This document shows positions 7,354-8,028 of a DNA stretch of 8,028 nucleotides, in pieces. Origin of the DNA: an uncultured Lactobacillus sp. (GTDB lineage: Bacteria; Bacillota; Bacilli; Lactobacillales; Lactobacillaceae); the NCBI GenBank assembly GCA_937916845.1, contig CALFSK010000062.1, positions 1 to 8,028 on the forward strand. The letters run 5' to 3'. The position numbers were made by a program, and so were the translations under genes. Position 1 is the stretch's first letter, and every line of letters starts with the position of its first letter. The notes beneath the pieces are model-generated. The model saw nothing but the letters and a program-made list of their open reading frames with translations. It did no database searches and was not told the DNA's origin.

Positions 7354-7386
7354 AGCGCGCTACCAATGTAACCGATAACGCGCGCT
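7354..7386. repeat. GC-rich hairpin, possible second terminator
   Basis: The arms agcgcgc (7354-7360) and gcgcgct (7380-7386) are perfect complements around a 19-base centre. On the minus strand TATCG (7377-7373) and TGGTA (7365-7361) in that centre can extend the stem with two G-U pairs. The hairpin is followed on the minus strand by GTTTTC only, a weak T-run. It sits right after the strong hpf terminator and may be a backup terminator or an mRNA-stabilising structure. Confidence 0.55.
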
Positions 7387-7391
7387 TTATT

Positions 7392-7431
7392 AAAAAAAGA
7401 AAGAACCGACCATCGACATGGCCCGCTCTTT
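7392..7431 (-). terminator. Rho-independent terminator of hpf
   Basis: On the minus strand a 14-position stem with one G-G mismatch and two G-U pairs (AAAGAGCGGGCCAT against ATGGTCGGTTCTTT) closes on the tetraloop GTCG. After one C it runs into seven T residues (7398-7392). It starts 16 bases after the hpf stop codon. Confidence 0.85.
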
Positions 7432-7447
7432 CGTTAATAATCTTAAA

Positions 7448-8014
7448 TTATTGATTGTCGTCGGTTTCAATCAAACCGTAACGGCCATCGTTACGCCGAT
7501 AGACGATGTTGATCGCATCCGTTTCTGCGTCTTGATAGATAAAGAAATCATGGCCCAGCATATCCATTTGAAGGATTGCTTCTTCATTATCCATTGGCTT
7601 TAAAGCCACCCGCTTCGTACGTACAACGTCTAACTTATCGTCCTGATCATTGTCTGCAGCGGCAACCGTTTCATCAGTTGCTGCAAAGTCAATCGCTTTA
7701 TAACCCTTTTCACGGGATTTACGGTTAACTTTCGTCTTATACTTGCGGATTTGGCGTTCCAACTTGTCGGTAACCAAATCAACACTAGCATACATATCAG
7801 GAGAAGTTTCTTCTGCCCGGAGAACTAAATATGGAAGTGGAATCGTAACTTCGACCTTAGCAGTCTTATCTGGGTGAATCTTCAAGTTAACATGGGCAAT
7901 GGAGTCAACGTCATTGCCGAAATACTTTTGTAACTTCCCCACCCGTTTTTGAACATAGTCTCGAATAGCTTGGGTCACTTCGATATTTTCACCGCGAATA
8001 TTAAAATTTAGCAT
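7448..8014 (-). CDS. hpf: Long-form ribosome hibernation promoting factor
   Basis: A 188-aa protein of the long HPF family (Bacillus YvyD). These proteins bind the 30S decoding region and join 70S ribosomes into inactive 100S dimers in stationary phase or stress. The N-terminal domain (about 1-105) has the usual start MLNFNIRGENIEVT, basic patches (KRVGKLQK, RQIRKYKTKVNRKSREKG) and the beta-strand segment around LPYLVLRAEE. An acidic linker (about 110-127, ATDETVAAADNDQDD) leads to the dimerisation domain (about 129-183) with VRTKRVALKPMDNEEA, MLGHDFFIY and INIVYRRNDGRYGLIE. The C-terminal domain distinguishes it from short HPF and YfiA. The start codon ATG at 8014 follows GGGAGAGAAG at the window edge, so the promoter is outside. 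The position directly before secA matches many Firmicutes. Confidence 0.97.
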   Translation of the reverse strand: MLNFNIRGENIEVTQAIRDYVQKRVGKLQKYFGNDVDSIAHVNLKIHPDKTAKVEVTIPLPYLVLRAEETSPDMYASVDLVTDKLERQIRKYKTKVNRKSREKGYKAIDFAATDETVAAADNDQDDKLDVVRTKRVALKPMDNEEAILQMDMLGHDFFIYQDAETDAINIVYRRNDGRYGLIETDDNQ

Positions 8015-8028
8015 AGATCTTCTCTCCC

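Noticed and set aside
7418..7603. 61-codon plus-strand open frame opposite the hpf terminator and 3' end
   Set aside because: Antisense to the conserved Hpf C-terminal domain and starting inside the terminator stem; no ribosome site.

Overview
This window looks like a chromosomal housekeeping segment of a lactic acid bacterium, most probably a lactobacillus of the Lactiplantibacillus plantarum type. That placement rests on the gene order hpf-secA-prfB-(PDZ membrane protein)-phoP-phoR-pst, the Firmicutes-style protein sequences, strong AGGAGG-type ribosome binding sites, and a SecA that lacks the C-terminal zinc-binding tail. The species is inferred from protein character and layout; no database was searched. 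Every supported gene lies on the minus strand, so transcription runs from high to low coordinates.

Layout in the direction of transcription: (1) 8014-7448, long-form ribosome hibernation factor Hpf, followed by one strong terminator and a second GC-rich hairpin. (2) 7247-4887, secA, with its own likely promoter and a terminator-like hairpin after it. (3) 4789-3673, prfB (release factor 2), expressed through a +1 programmed frameshift at an in-frame TGA at codon 25, with a clear terminator behind it. (4) 3490-197, a three-gene operon: a multi-spanning membrane protein with a C-terminal PDZ domain (MinJ-like), the PhoP response regulator and the PhoR/PnpS histidine kinase. It has an extended -10 promoter in front and a long hairpin terminator that begins inside the phoR stop codon region. 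(5) 120-1, a phosphate-responsive promoter with 11-bp-spaced TTTACA boxes, driving a gene of which only the first 11 codons are present; from context it is probably pstS.

The parts fit together as follows. PhoR phosphorylates PhoP under phosphate limitation. PhoP would bind the direct repeats at 82-120 and switch on the phosphate ABC transporter that begins at the window edge. The other genes are general housekeeping: protein export (SecA), termination at UGA/UAA (RF2), ribosome dimerisation in stationary phase (Hpf), and possibly division-site or membrane organisation (the PDZ protein).

No previously undescribed system was found. There is no CRISPR array, insertion sequence, tRNA, rRNA or prophage signal. 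The points most worth a second look are the Pho-box array, the RF2 frameshift site, the absence of an extracellular sensor domain in PhoR, the PDZ gene co-transcribed with phoPR, and an unassigned 28-bp inverted repeat upstream of that operon. No gene-free stretch exceeds 300 bases; the longest, between hpf and secA (about 200 bases), holds two hairpins and a promoter.
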